From Gimesia fumaroli (GTDB taxonomy: Bacteria > Planctomycetota > Planctomycetia > Planctomycetales > Planctomycetaceae): DNA of 64,000 nt. Made by a program: the position numbers and the translations under genes. Positions 51,832-60,053 of the stretch are shown here, piece by piece. Below the pieces are notes generated by a model. That model did no database searches and had not been told where the DNA came from. It saw nothing but the letters and a program-made list of their open reading frames with translations. The stretch is taken from positions 558,001 to 622,000 of the forward strand of contig NZ_CP037452.1 of the NCBI RefSeq assembly GCF_007754425.1, given 5' to 3'. Each line of letters begins with the position of its first letter. Position 1 is the first letter of the stretch.

Positions 51832-54800
51832 TCACGGCACGCCATAAAGAACATAAGGTGCCCAATAGAATTCGTGGTTCCAGCGACCATCTTCGAGTGT
51901 GCGGAATTCTGTCAGAGCTTGTTTGAATGCGACTGCAAAGGCGTGGGGTTGTGGTGATTCGATGAAAGCGTGTTCTTTCAGTGCTTTGATCCAGCAGCGT
52001 CCGAAGTCGGCTGCGGCGGCATCGCAGAGTTCCCAGATGGCACTTGAAATCCGTCGGCAACCAAGCAGTGTAAGCGAGGCAATCCAGCCTTCCAGTTCTT
52101 GAGTTGATTTCAGAGATGTCGTCCTCCCCAACGTACAGCAGGAATAGTGGTTGAGTTGCAATGTGGAAAAATCATATTGCTCCGCGACCATTCGGGAATC
52201 AGAAACAATTCCATCAGCGAGCAAAATAGACGGACGTAGAACGGTTTGCTCTCCCCTGCCTGGAACGTCGAATCGATCTTCTTTTTCACCGCTGCCGCCA
52301 TGCCCGATGTTCCATAAGAGGTTACCAAGAGAATGACGTTCTCGCATATTTTCTCGGCAGGCAGGTTCTGGTTTCCGGTCTCCATGAATCCAGAGATGAT
52401 CGATACCTACCTCACCGACCATGCTGGCAACTTCCTGATGAACATACGCCAGGAATTGATTATCTTGCGCTCCATCAGGGTTGGAGTACGCAAAAACGGT
52501 CCCTTGGATAGATGACTGGTTTGAAGCATCCTGGAGATCAATCTGCTTTTGTAATTCGAGTGTCCGTAAGGAGAGTGCATAGTTGATGCTGGCAACTTGC
52601 TCGAATAATCGACGACCAGTTTTTTTGTCATAGGCTGCGTGGAGTGGGAATTGATAGAGCATACCATCGGGGATGAGCGTCAAATGCAATTGCCCGGACT
52701 CTTCTTCCGGGTGTGTGATGAGTTCAAAGAGTTTGTCCCATTGAAAGAGTGAAAAAAGTGGCGAGGAAATTGATTGCTGCCAGCTTCCGATTTCATTATC
52801 AATATCTGCCGGTTGTTTGCCGACCAGGCGATATTTCTTCAGTACTGGGACCATCTGCTGCTGAAGTTGTAGAAGCTCCTCTAATTGATCTCGAACGTTG
52901 AGAAGCCGAAACAGACAATTTCCATTGTGAATGATTGTCGGCTCTTTTGTTTGACGATCACGACGAATGGGTAGAATTACCAGATCTTTGTCCTCAAGGT
53001 AAAACCCAATGATGATGGACTGGTCAGTTGCCAGCAGATGATTCAACTCGCTTTGTGCAATCGGTTGGCAGAATTGGGCTTTCCGTTCATCATCACTTTG
53101 GTCAGATAGTTCCAGCAGGGTATTGACTGGTTGATTCTCTACAACCGATTGGCTACACAGAGTCCGAAGTGTGGCGAGTTGATAGTCAGGTATTTTGTCT
53201 GTCGTTTGTTTGAAAAGTTGTTGCCAATCCCTGGGGCCGCTGATCCATCTTGATTGGTTTGGAATTTGTTTGGTTGAACACGGTTGAGATATTTGCAGGC
53301 GGAGCCGTTCTCGGACAGAGGTACATTTCTCCGTATCCCAGAATGCCAGCAACTTCCAGAGGAGTTCTTTTTCGGAGAACCCCGTCTCCTTCAAGGTTTG
53401 CTCGCAAAGTTGAAAACCGTTCGAGAAAATGTTGTGATACGTTGCGAGAACATTGGGAACGCCCGCCATCCCGTGATGAGAGGCGATGTAATTCGATAAT
53501 TGATGACTTGCCTTCTCTAAGGTACTGATTGCTTCAGTATACTGATGCTGATCTGTTTGAAGTTGCGATAACGAACGCAAACAATTGCAATGATGTAAAG
53601 CTGCGAGATTGTTTTCTTCTGCAACTTGTAACGCTTGCTGAAGTATTTGCTCTGCTGCCTGAGGACGATTTTGACAACGCAGGACTTCCCCTAGATTGCA
53701 AAGCGCGTTACAAAGCGATTGTTCAATCTTCCCATCTTGTTGAGCAATGTGAATGGACTCAGTCAGAAGTTCTTCCGCTTGAATGAGATTTTCCTTCTGT
53801 CCACTTTGATTCCACTTGCTGTATAAAAGCTCTGCATGTGAGTAGAGGCAATCGCACAGCGTATGCGTATCAACAGACTCATTCCTGGCAATTTCAACCG
53901 CAGTGGAAAAATGTTTTTCCGCTTCTTCATACCGATCCAGATTATGCAGCCCTTCACCCAAGGCCCATGTGCATATGCAGCGTGTTTGGGCAGGCAGTGA
54001 ATTCGTATTGGCAATTTCAAATGCATCAAACAAAAACGAAATTGCTTCTTCATCTCTGCCCTGTGATAACAGTGATTCTCCAAGCAACTGAAAGGAGTAG
54101 CATCTTGAGATTGGGGATACATCCTGTTTTTTGGCAACCTGTGCTGCATGATGCAAATGCCGGTCTGCTTTTCCGTATTCCCCTTGATTGTGAAACAGAG
54201 TGGCAAGCAGACAGAGCGAATCACATAGTTTATCTGCAGGAACAGATTCTTGAGAAGCAAATGCAACAGCTTCTAACAGGGTTTGTTCTGCCGCGTCGAA
54301 CTGTTTTAGATTTTGCAATACATCGCCCAGAGCACGGAGACAATCAGACATGATTTCCGGTTCAAACAGTTCTTCTCTCGCAAGATGAACAGCTTTTACG
54401 AGATGCTTTTCCGCCTCCCTATCATTCCCGAGTTGACTCAAAACTTCTCCTAACAAGTAGAAGCAATTAAACTGTGTTTCGATATCAACGATCTCGTCCT
54501 GAAAAAGAAGAATCGCCGCTTTGAGAATCGCTTCTGCATCTGAGTACTTCTCTGTTGCCCAATAAGTTTTCGCTAATTCCTCCAGACAGACTGCCAATGA
54601 TTGAGCAGGCAGACCGTTTATTTCAGCGATTTGAATTCCCTCTTTTAACCTCTGTTGGGCAGCAGCATAATCTTCCCGGATGTTAAGAATGTATCCCAGC
54701 AACCGTAATGCTTCACACTCTGCAATCGGAGGGTGATTCTGTTTGAAATTAAGATTCGACTGTAAAATCTCTATCGCTGAGTCGAGGTCTTCCTCCGTGA

Positions 54801-54840
54801 TCAGATTCTCTGCAATATCAAGCCATTCTAAAAAATCCAT
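51832..54840 (-). CDS. TPR repeat protein with C-terminal CHAT caspase-like protease
   Basis: This 1002-residue protein has about 450 N-terminal residues made of tandem tetratricopeptide repeats, each about 42 residues with EAEKHL/A and LGEVL/L-type helices. A linker of about 200 residues leads to a CHAT domain: TLIPDGMLYQFPLHAAYD, then the catalytic His847 in NIGHGGSG and Cys901 (or 902) in HYSCCTLGRT. CHAT proteases include separase-like and defence caspases (for example the gRAMP-associated TPR-CHAT). The TPR part would sense or bind a partner. The operon continues with the 240-residue protein (54876) and an ECF sigma factor (55595) upstream, which could make the protease part of a signalling switch. 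Confidence 0.85.
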   Translation of the reverse strand: MDFLEWLDIAENLITEEDLDSAIEILQSNLNFKQNHPPIAECEALRLLGYILNIREDYAAAQQRLKEGIQIAEINGLPAQSLAVCLEELAKTYWATEKYSDAEAILKAAILLFQDEIVDIETQFNCFYLLGEVLSQLGNDREAEKHLVKAVHLAREELFEPEIMSDCLRALGDVLQNLKQFDAAEQTLLEAVAFASQESVPADKLCDSLCLLATLFHNQGEYGKADRHLHHAAQVAKKQDVSPISRCYSFQLLGESLLSQGRDEEAISFLFDAFEIANTNSLPAQTRCICTWALGEGLHNLDRYEEAEKHFSTAVEIARNESVDTHTLCDCLYSHAELLYSKWNQSGQKENLIQAEELLTESIHIAQQDGKIEQSLCNALCNLGEVLRCQNRPQAAEQILQQALQVAEENNLAALHHCNCLRSLSQLQTDQHQYTEAISTLEKASHQLSNYIASHHGMAGVPNVLATYHNIFSNGFQLCEQTLKETGFSEKELLWKLLAFWDTEKCTSVRERLRLQISQPCSTKQIPNQSRWISGPRDWQQLFKQTTDKIPDYQLATLRTLCSQSVVENQPVNTLLELSDQSDDERKAQFCQPIAQSELNHLLATDQSIIIGFYLEDKDLVILPIRRDRQTKEPTIIHNGNCLFRLLNVRDQLEELLQLQQQMVPVLKKYRLVGKQPADIDNEIGSWQQSISSPLFSLFQWDKLFELITHPEEESGQLHLTLIPDGMLYQFPLHAAYDKKTGRRLFEQVASINYALSLRTLELQKQIDLQDASNQSSIQGTVFAYSNPDGAQDNQFLAYVHQEVASMVGEVGIDHLWIHGDRKPEPACRENMRERHSLGNLLWNIGHGGSGEKEDRFDVPGRGEQTVLRPSILLADGIVSDSRMVAEQYDFSTLQLNHYSCCTLGRTTSLKSTQELEGWIASLTLLGCRRISSAIWELCDAAAADFGRCWIKALKEHAFIESPQPHAFAVAFKQALTEFRTLEDGRWNHEFYWAPYVLYGVP

Positions 54841-54875
54841 AATAGAATTTCTCCAACCGGGAATGGCAAAATAAA

Positions 54876-55598
54876 TTACAGCTCTCTCAACCAGTCTGCA
54901 AAGCTATTTTTCAAGGGTTGAGCCAGCAGGAGTGCATCTGCCAATTTGAGCAGGCTTTGTTTGACCTCTTCGGTTAGTGTCCTGTTTTCCAGAAGTTGTT
55001 GGCAAACGCTTGCTAATAACTCCTCAGAGGACTGGGCCAATTGGAAGGTTCTTTCTGTTTGAGGTTCACTATCTGGGCCTCCTCGCAGGGTAAATTCTTC
55101 TGTTTCCTCACTCAATTCCAACTCATGTTCTTCGGCAGATAGAAAACCGTGTTGGACAGCCCCTTCGGCAATTTGTTGGAGATGAACAAGGTTCGTGATT
55201 TGAGCACGTTGTCCCAAATCTTGAAACAGGTTGCGGAGGGGAACGGACTTTGACTTCCCTGCCAACAGTGCGATGCAGACCGTTTCCTCTTGAGTCGGCA
55301 ATGGTAAAGAGTGACGCTTGTGATTGCGATTCCAGACGGTGATCCAATCTTGTCCGGCAACCATTCTATCCACAGCGACGCGTTCCCGTACTGCTTCGCG
55401 ATACGCCTTGTTCCATGCACGATATCGGACAATATTTTTGCCAACACGGTCATCGATCTCGGGAGGAAGGAATTGATGTACATAAGCAATAACATCTTCC
55501 ATCACCACGTCTGGCCCCCCCTCTTCGAGATTGGAAAGCATTTCTTGCAATCCCTTAATAACGGGGTTTTCATCTTCATGAGAATTGTCATTTTTCAT
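54876..55598 (-). CDS. Paralogous regulator-like protein of the CHAT locus (long form)
   Basis: This 240-residue protein's residues about 15-80 (LQEMLSNLEEGGPDVVMEDVIAYVHQFL ... VGKNIVRYRAWNKAYREAVRERV) are closely repeated in the 119-residue protein at 56154, so the domain is duplicated in the locus. The remaining 150 residues are helical, with PLRNLFQDLGQRAQITNLVHLQQIAEGAV and an acidic stretch. No membrane helix is seen. Its start overlaps the sigma-factor stop by four bases, so it is coupled to it and may act as an anti-sigma or sensor. I do not recognise the family. Confidence 0.6.
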   Translation of the reverse strand: MKNDNSHEDENPVIKGLQEMLSNLEEGGPDVVMEDVIAYVHQFLPPEIDDRVGKNIVRYRAWNKAYREAVRERVAVDRMVAGQDWITVWNRNHKRHSLPLPTQEETVCIALLAGKSKSVPLRNLFQDLGQRAQITNLVHLQQIAEGAVQHGFLSAEEHELELSEETEEFTLRGGPDSEPQTERTFQLAQSSEELLASVCQQLLENRTLTEEVKQSLLKLADALLLAQPLKNSFADWLREL

Positions 55599-56131
55599 AA
55601 TGAACTCCCGGTTTCAAAATCTGGGGGAGGATTTTCTTTGGCGAGCACTCGAAGCTGATTCAAGATTCTTTGATGACGATCTGATGCGGTACTAGCCACA
55701 CAGTTAAGTTCAACGGCAATTTGCTCAAAGGTCAGCTTGTCAAGATATTTCATTGACATTAATGCAACATCTTCGTGTGTAAAGTGCTCTCTTAGCAGGT
55801 TCAAAAGATGTTGGATGTTTGCCAACTGTTCTTCTCTCGAATATTCGACATTGGGACTTTGATAGGAATCAAGGATTTTATTCGAGACTGGAATCGTTTT
55901 TTTCTTTCGCCAGTAGGCTTTCACCTGATTATAGGCTATCGAAAAAAGGAACGCCTGACGATCGCCCGCGATCGTATCTGCATCGCTACTTTTCCAAAAT
56001 GCAAAAAATGTTTCCTGTGTCAAATCCTCTGCTATAGCCCAATCTTTGACCGATTGCATAATGAATCCTTGCACGCGGCCTCGAAACGATTCCGCATCGA
56101 ATTCATCTTGATCTGATCGGTGATCACACAT
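55595..56131 (-). CDS. ECF-type RNA polymerase sigma factor
   Basis: This 178-residue protein has region 2 reading GFIMQSVKDWAIAEDLTQETFFAFW (about 27-51) and FLFSIAYNQVKAYWRKKK (about 64-81), the -10 recognition part. Region 4 is DVALMSMKYLDKLTFEQIAVELNCVASTASDRHQRILNQL (about 120-160), a helix-turn-helix. It would redirect RNA polymerase, presumably to its own operon promoter. The stop overlaps the start of the 240-residue gene by four bases. No membrane anti-sigma gene is visible, so the paralogous proteins on either side are candidates for control. Confidence 0.85.
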   Translation of the reverse strand: MCDHRSDQDEFDAESFRGRVQGFIMQSVKDWAIAEDLTQETFFAFWKSSDADTIAGDRQAFLFSIAYNQVKAYWRKKKTIPVSNKILDSYQSPNVEYSREEQLANIQHLLNLLREHFTHEDVALMSMKYLDKLTFEQIAVELNCVASTASDRHQRILNQLRVLAKENPPPDFETGSSL

Positions 56132-56153
56132 GGTATTCCCTCGAAATCAACTT

Positions 56154-56462
56154 CTACACTTCATGCTCATCTTCTGAAGAAGCCTTTTCTATTTCTTTTT
56201 CAATCTTAACCCGATCTCTTGCGGCTTGTCGATACGCTTCGTTCCATGACCGATACCGGACAATGTTCTTGCCAACAGAGTTGTCTAATACAGGATGCAG
56301 GACCTGGTGGGCATAAGCAATTACGTCCTCGATCACAACAGCGGGCCCACCTTCTTCCAGATGTTCAGCCATCTCATGTAGAGTTTTGGCAATCTGGCAG
56401 CACTCATTGTCATCAGGTGATACTTCTTCTGATATTCCGTTCTTGTTATTTGGACTATTCAT
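56154..56462 (-). CDS. Paralogous regulator-like protein of the CHAT locus (short form)
   Basis: This protein has 102 residues from ATG at 56462; the frame extends to 56513 with an unlikely hydrophobic start. Its core LHEMAEHLEEGGPAVVIEDVIAYAHQVL ... VGKNIVRYRSWNEAYRQAARDRV is a near copy of the first 80 residues of the protein at 54876, followed by an acidic tail. It stands first in the operon, upstream of the sigma factor. The two copies flanking the sigma gene suggest competing binding of one target. Function unknown. Confidence 0.55.
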   Translation of the reverse strand: MNSPNNKNGISEEVSPDDNECCQIAKTLHEMAEHLEEGGPAVVIEDVIAYAHQVLHPVLDNSVGKNIVRYRSWNEAYRQAARDRVKIEKEIEKASSEDEHEV

Positions 56463-56728
56463 CGTAAAAAAAGGAAATATACAGATAGACCCAGCATAAC
56501 ACTCCCCTCTCAAAATATCGATCTCATTTCACAAACAAATGAGCCAATTCCTCTTGCTTTCAAAGCCGTCTCATTCGTGCTGCGGACGATTTTTTAAAAT
56601 CTTTGAGAATCTTGTCACTTTGATCCGAATATTTTATCGCTCGCGCAACTACATAGGTGAGGACGCAAGTCATCGCCGGAGTATGCCGGAGGGGTTTGCA
56701 AGGACAACAGAATCAACAGGAGTGTTTT
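56463..56728. other. Divergent intergenic region between CHAT and E1/E2/JAB operons
   Basis: Both operons start here. TTGTCA near 56608 with an AT-rich stretch ATATTTTAT 17 bases on could be a plus-strand promoter, but no box pair is convincing. Confidence 0.35.
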
Positions 56729-56944
56729 ATGTATACGATTCACAATTTTCACAAAAAAGCGACCTGTGAATATGCAGGCCGCGAAGGAGAAGCGGTCGAA
56801 ATATCGTCTGCAGATGGTTCGATTGATCATGCCATCCTCTGTTTTCCTGAACTGCAAAAACTTCTTCGATTTCGTCAGTCACAGATTGAAAAGAAGAATG
56901 GCGACTCTCTTAAAGAGAAAAGTGTGGGATCGAAAAACGTGTAA
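56729..56944 (+). CDS. Small protein opening the E2/JAB/E1 operon
   Basis: This protein has 71 residues from ATG at 56729, with an ACAGGAG ribosome site close ahead. It starts MYTIHNFHKKATCEYAGREGEAVEISSADGS, a beta-like half, then FPELQKLLRFRQSQ, a helix, and a Lys/Ser tail ending GSKNV. By position it could be the ubiquitin-like partner of the operon, and the strand-helix order allows it, but it lacks the usual Gly-Gly end, unless trimmed at the VG four residues before the end. I do not assign it. Confidence 0.5.
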   Translation: MYTIHNFHKKATCEYAGREGEAVEISSADGSIDHAILCFPELQKLLRFRQSQIEKKNGDSLKEKSVGSKNV

Positions 56945-57049
56945 GTTTTAACTCTGAAATCTGACGAGAGAAATCCTTTACTGTTTGAGGCCAGTTTCGT
57001 TGTGCTGGCTCAGCAAAAATTACTTATTCCTTAAAAAGGAGCACCAACA

Positions 57050-57349
57050 ATGGCAGTGACCAAAAACTATCGCGTCGATGGTACCGATGACTACACAATT
57101 AAGTATGAAGAAAAAGGATGGCTCAGTCCCACCTACAAAATCACTTGTACGAGACACCCTCACAACCCACGCAGTACCAATGTCAATGACTGCCATCTTT
57201 ACTCAAGTGGTGAAGTTTGTGTTGCTGCGGGCAAAGAACCGAAATCCCTCGATAAGGCAAAAGCGATCGGGATGGCATTCTGTGAAGGGTACTCTCGCTT
57301 TATACGCACCGGAAAATTTCCCAACGGTCGTAAACGTGTGAATGTCTAA
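57050..57349 (+). CDS. E2-like ubiquitin-conjugating-fold protein
   Basis: This 99-residue protein follows the short bacterial E2 pattern: DYTIKYEEKGWLSPTYKITCTRHPHNP, then CHLYSSGEVCVAAG with a candidate catalytic Cys57 in the GxxC position, then a helix KAKAIGMAFCEGYSRFIRTGKFP, matching the W-x-x-Y-x-x-W-x-x-TG end typical of this group. In prokaryotic E1/E2/JAB clusters such a protein carries the activated ubiquitin-like protein or small group. A strong AAAAAGGAG precedes the ATG. The JAB and E1 genes follow on the same strand. The call rests on the motif and neighbourhood. Confidence 0.65.
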   Translation: MAVTKNYRVDGTDDYTIKYEEKGWLSPTYKITCTRHPHNPRSTNVNDCHLYSSGEVCVAAGKEPKSLDKAKAIGMAFCEGYSRFIRTGKFPNGRKRVNV

Positions 57350-57448
57350 AGGCATTATTTTTTTAAGTCGTTGTTTCATCGGGCCAGGTTTCGGCGATGG
57401 AATGATGACAGGTCACTATGCGGAACGACATTTATGAAAGGGTTCGCT

Positions 57449-57511
57449 ATGAAAATCGTACTGTTCGGAATCGAAGAGCTGGATGGCGGAACGTTGCATT
57501 CTGACAATTAG
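57449..57511 (+). CDS. Possible 20-residue peptide
   Basis: The short frame MKIVLFGIEELDGGTLHSDN follows an AAAGGG ribosome site. It has an alternating hydrophobic strand (KIVLFGI) and a Gly-Gly pair, but is very short and lies just ahead of a terminator. It may be a chance frame. Confidence 0.25.
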   Translation: MKIVLFGIEELDGGTLHSDN

Positions 57512-57550
57512 TGAAAATTTCGCACATCCATTCGTTATGTAAGGCCTCTA

Positions 57551-57588
57551 CCAGGGATCGGTACACAATGACCGATCTCTGGTTTTTT
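57551..57588 (+). terminator. Rho-independent terminator inside the E2/JAB/E1 region
   Basis: CCAGGGATCGGT (57551-57562) pairs with ACCGATCTCTGG (57571-57582) with one G-T pair and an 8-base loop, followed by six T. It separates the E2-like gene from the JAB gene and could act as an attenuator. Confidence 0.8.
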
Positions 57589-57636
57589 CCGGCCTCAATC
57601 ATCCCCACCAAATCCTCAACAACTTGGAGTACCAAT

Positions 57637-58293
57637 ATGTTTTATGTACCAAGCACTTTTCTGGTGGATCTACCGGGCCTACTGCGTAGAAATCTGCATC
57701 AGTTTATGATGTCTAACCCATTTTGCTCACAAGAAGCATCAGAACAAAATCGTCTGATTAAAGCAGGTCCTGTGATTCCAGCTGGTCATCAAAAGCAAAG
57801 CAGTCCGGCTGACGACATTGCGGTCTACGATCACGACAGAGTGTCTGGTTTCAGTCCGATCCTGAAGATGACGCAATCAGCTTATCGTGAAATTATGGAT
57901 GACCTGGTCGAACTACCATTCCGCAGAGAAAAAGCAGGCATGCTGCTGGGACCGTCAGAGGAAGACGATTTGGTGACACATTATATCCCAGATAAAAACG
58001 GACGAGCGACCTATTCTTCATTTACCCTGGATGCCGCAAGTCTCAATAAAACGTTGCGGAAATATAAAGGGGTTGCTTTGAATTGCAAGGGAGTCGTACA
58101 CGTCCATCCGCCCGGTGTGCTGCAACCCTCGCTTGGCGATCTGGTATATGTCGCCCAGTTGTTCGCCAACCCCAAGAACAAGGAAGCGACTCAAGTCATG
58201 CTGCCCATCATTTGTAACGGTCGCCTTTATCCCTATCTCATCCATGCGGAAAGTCCCCGGGAAGTGCTGATTCCCCGCTTGATTCTGATTTAA
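57637..58293 (+). CDS. JAB/JAMM-type metalloprotease
   Basis: This protein has 218 residues from ATG at 57637 with TTGGAG ahead; a longer frame from 57511 runs across the terminator and is rejected. The JAMM zinc site is complete: Glu98 in RREKAGMLLGP, and His155-x-His157-x7-Ser165-x2-Asp168 in HVHPPGVLQPSLGD. Such enzymes cut isopeptide bonds or trim ubiquitin-like proteins at their C-terminus. The first 70 residues are of unknown fold. It lies between the E2-like and E1-like genes, the standard content of prokaryotic ubiquitin-like conjugation loci. Confidence 0.82.
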   Translation: MFYVPSTFLVDLPGLLRRNLHQFMMSNPFCSQEASEQNRLIKAGPVIPAGHQKQSSPADDIAVYDHDRVSGFSPILKMTQSAYREIMDDLVELPFRREKAGMLLGPSEEDDLVTHYIPDKNGRATYSSFTLDAASLNKTLRKYKGVALNCKGVVHVHPPGVLQPSLGDLVYVAQLFANPKNKEATQVMLPIICNGRLYPYLIHAESPREVLIPRLILI

Positions 58294-58365
58294 CTTTTTG
58301 GCTAGCCATAAGTAAGCCTCAGTTGATCCAGGAACCCTTTTCACATTTTATGAAAGACTGAACTC

Positions 58366-59313
58366 ATGCAATTTGCTCGTATTGAAAACGTAATTGATAT
58401 CCCGACGATTCAAAACAAAGTGGTCACCATTGTCGGTGCAGGTGGGTCTGCTCCCCTGATTGAAAACCTGACTCGGTGTGGGGTTCAACATTGGAAGCTG
58501 ATTGATCCGGATATGATTGAGAATGTGAATATATCCCGGCAGGGGCATTCTCCAGCTGATATCGGGATAGCGAAAGTGAATGCGGTTGCCAATAAGATTC
58601 GAGCCATCAATCCCGGTGCCACGGTCGAGTGCTTCCCGATCGATTTTACGACCTTGAACGATGATGAAATCCGTGAAGCATTTGGCGATACCAGTCTGTT
58701 TATCTTCGCCACCGACAGCTTTGCAGCACAATCTCGTGGCAATGAGGTTGCCTTGCTGCTCAACACCTCAGCGATCTGGATTGGCCTTTATACTGGTGGC
58801 TTAGGTGGGGAAGTTGTCTTTTGGCATCCTGAACTGGAGTGCTGTTTTCGCTGCCTCTGTAGTGGACGTTACAAAGCTCAAGAGAAAGCGAAAAGTGAAG
58901 GTCGTTCGCTCGATCCACCGAGTGACGGAGCCACGATCTTTGATGTCCAACTGCTTGATTCGATTGCCGGTCATCTCTGTTTAGGGTTACTGACGCGAGG
59001 GAGTGACAATCGCTTTGGTAAATTGATCGACCAATTGGGAGATCGACAATTCATTCAGGTCAGCATCAGTCCTGATTTTCAAATTAACGGCAAGGATGTC
59101 ATTCGGAAGCACCTGGGAATTGAGGAGAACTGCTCATCTTATTTCGCCTGGAATGCGATTGCTTTGAGCGATCCTGATCAGGGAAACGAATGTTGTCCCG
59201 ATTGCGAAACGTATCGCGGAATCAAGTTTTGGCCCCCTTTGCATGGCGCGCCTTCATCCGTTCGTATCAGAACGGATCAAAGCCATGTGAACCAGACTGT
59301 TGAATCAACTTAA
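58366..59313 (+). CDS. E1/ThiF-family adenylating enzyme
   Basis: This 315-residue protein is of the ThiF/MoeB/E1 fold: VVTIVGAGGSAPLIENL (nucleotide loop at 24-29), LIDPDMIENVNISRQ (Asp47 and Arg58 contacts), and GIAKV with Lys70. Two Cys pairs, CFRC near residue 157 and CPDC near 283, form the family's structural zinc site. It activates the C-terminus of a ubiquitin-like or carrier protein by adenylation. With the E2-like and JAB genes it completes an E1-E2-JAB operon. The last 30 residues are basic and variable. The mononucleotide partner protein is not evident. Confidence 0.85.
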   Translation: MQFARIENVIDIPTIQNKVVTIVGAGGSAPLIENLTRCGVQHWKLIDPDMIENVNISRQGHSPADIGIAKVNAVANKIRAINPGATVECFPIDFTTLNDDEIREAFGDTSLFIFATDSFAAQSRGNEVALLLNTSAIWIGLYTGGLGGEVVFWHPELECCFRCLCSGRYKAQEKAKSEGRSLDPPSDGATIFDVQLLDSIAGHLCLGLLTRGSDNRFGKLIDQLGDRQFIQVSISPDFQINGKDVIRKHLGIEENCSSYFAWNAIALSDPDQGNECCPDCETYRGIKFWPPLHGAPSSVRIRTDQSHVNQTVEST

Positions 59314-59366
59314 GGGAACGCTGACTTCACAATAACAATGTCGATTATGAAATATGAGGTAAATCA

Positions 59367-60053
59367 ATGGAACCATTTCTTGTACTCGGTGCGTTGACCG
59401 GCGGAGCCTGGTGGATAGGAAAACGACTCTACCAGGCAAGCCGGTCGGCGAATGAACGTCGGACTCTCCAAAGAAATCAAGAGACGGCTGCGACGCAACG
59501 TCTGGCCCAAAATCGATTGCAGCGTCAACGTCAAAACAGAGAACGTCAGCAAAGACAGATCCAACTCAACAAGAAATACCGAGAATTGCAGGTGGCATTA
59601 TTGCAAATCGGCCAGGCCCCTGATTTTCAGCGGGCTGCTTCCTGTGCTGAAGCGGCCCGTGATGTGCCTCTCGCTTCACGGCAACGGCAATACCGTCGAT
59701 TTCGCCCGCAACTGGTCCGGCATTTTGTAAAACGATTGCGTGCCGGAACCGATACCCAAACCTTGCTCGATTCATTGACGACTCTTGTGGAGGCGCTGGG
59801 GATCGCCAGTTTTGAAGCGAGCTACATCCAGCAGGAAGCCTCGCGACAGGGTCAGCACCGGACCCAACGACCAACGGAGAATTTCTCTGCGACACTGGAA
59901 CGGATGCAGCAGGAGCATACCGACCGTACAGCCGCCCTTAATCAAGCTTCTCTTGACCCAGAGACCAAACAGCAGTTGCTGGAAGCCCAGAATCAACGTT
60001 TGGTGGAATCATTAATGGAAATGACGCTCGGAAATCAGGGAGATACCGCATGA
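59367..60053 (+). CDS. Coiled-coil protein with N-terminal membrane anchor
   Basis: The product has 228 residues. A short hydrophobic segment at about residues 3-20 (PFLVLGALTGGAWWIGK) could anchor it, followed by a long Gln/Arg-rich coiled coil (about 25-75) and a helical bundle at about 80-150. The end repeats Gln/Glu-rich helices (TKQQLLEAQNQRLVESLMEM). It overlaps the start of the TraG-like ATPase by four bases (ATGA), so it is probably part of that mobilisation or transfer apparatus, perhaps tethering the soluble ATPase to the membrane. Confidence 0.6.
   Translation: MEPFLVLGALTGGAWWIGKRLYQASRSANERRTLQRNQETAATQRLAQNRLQRQRQNRERQQRQIQLNKKYRELQVALLQIGQAPDFQRAASCAEAARDVPLASRQRQYRRFRPQLVRHFVKRLRAGTDTQTLLDSLTTLVEALGIASFEASYIQQEASRQGQHRTQRPTENFSATLERMQQEHTDRTAALNQASLDPETKQQLLEAQNQRLVESLMEMTLGNQGDTA

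Noticed and set aside
57511-57636. Upstream extension of the JAB protein
   Set aside because: The longer frame would have to be translated across a strong terminator hairpin; ATG at 57637 has a proper ribosome site.
56729-59313. PRTRC plasmid cassette (ThiF plus proteins A to F)
   Set aside because: ThiF and a JAB protein are present, but no ParB-like, actin-like or other PRTRC protein is recognised, and the E2-like protein is much shorter than PRTRC protein B.
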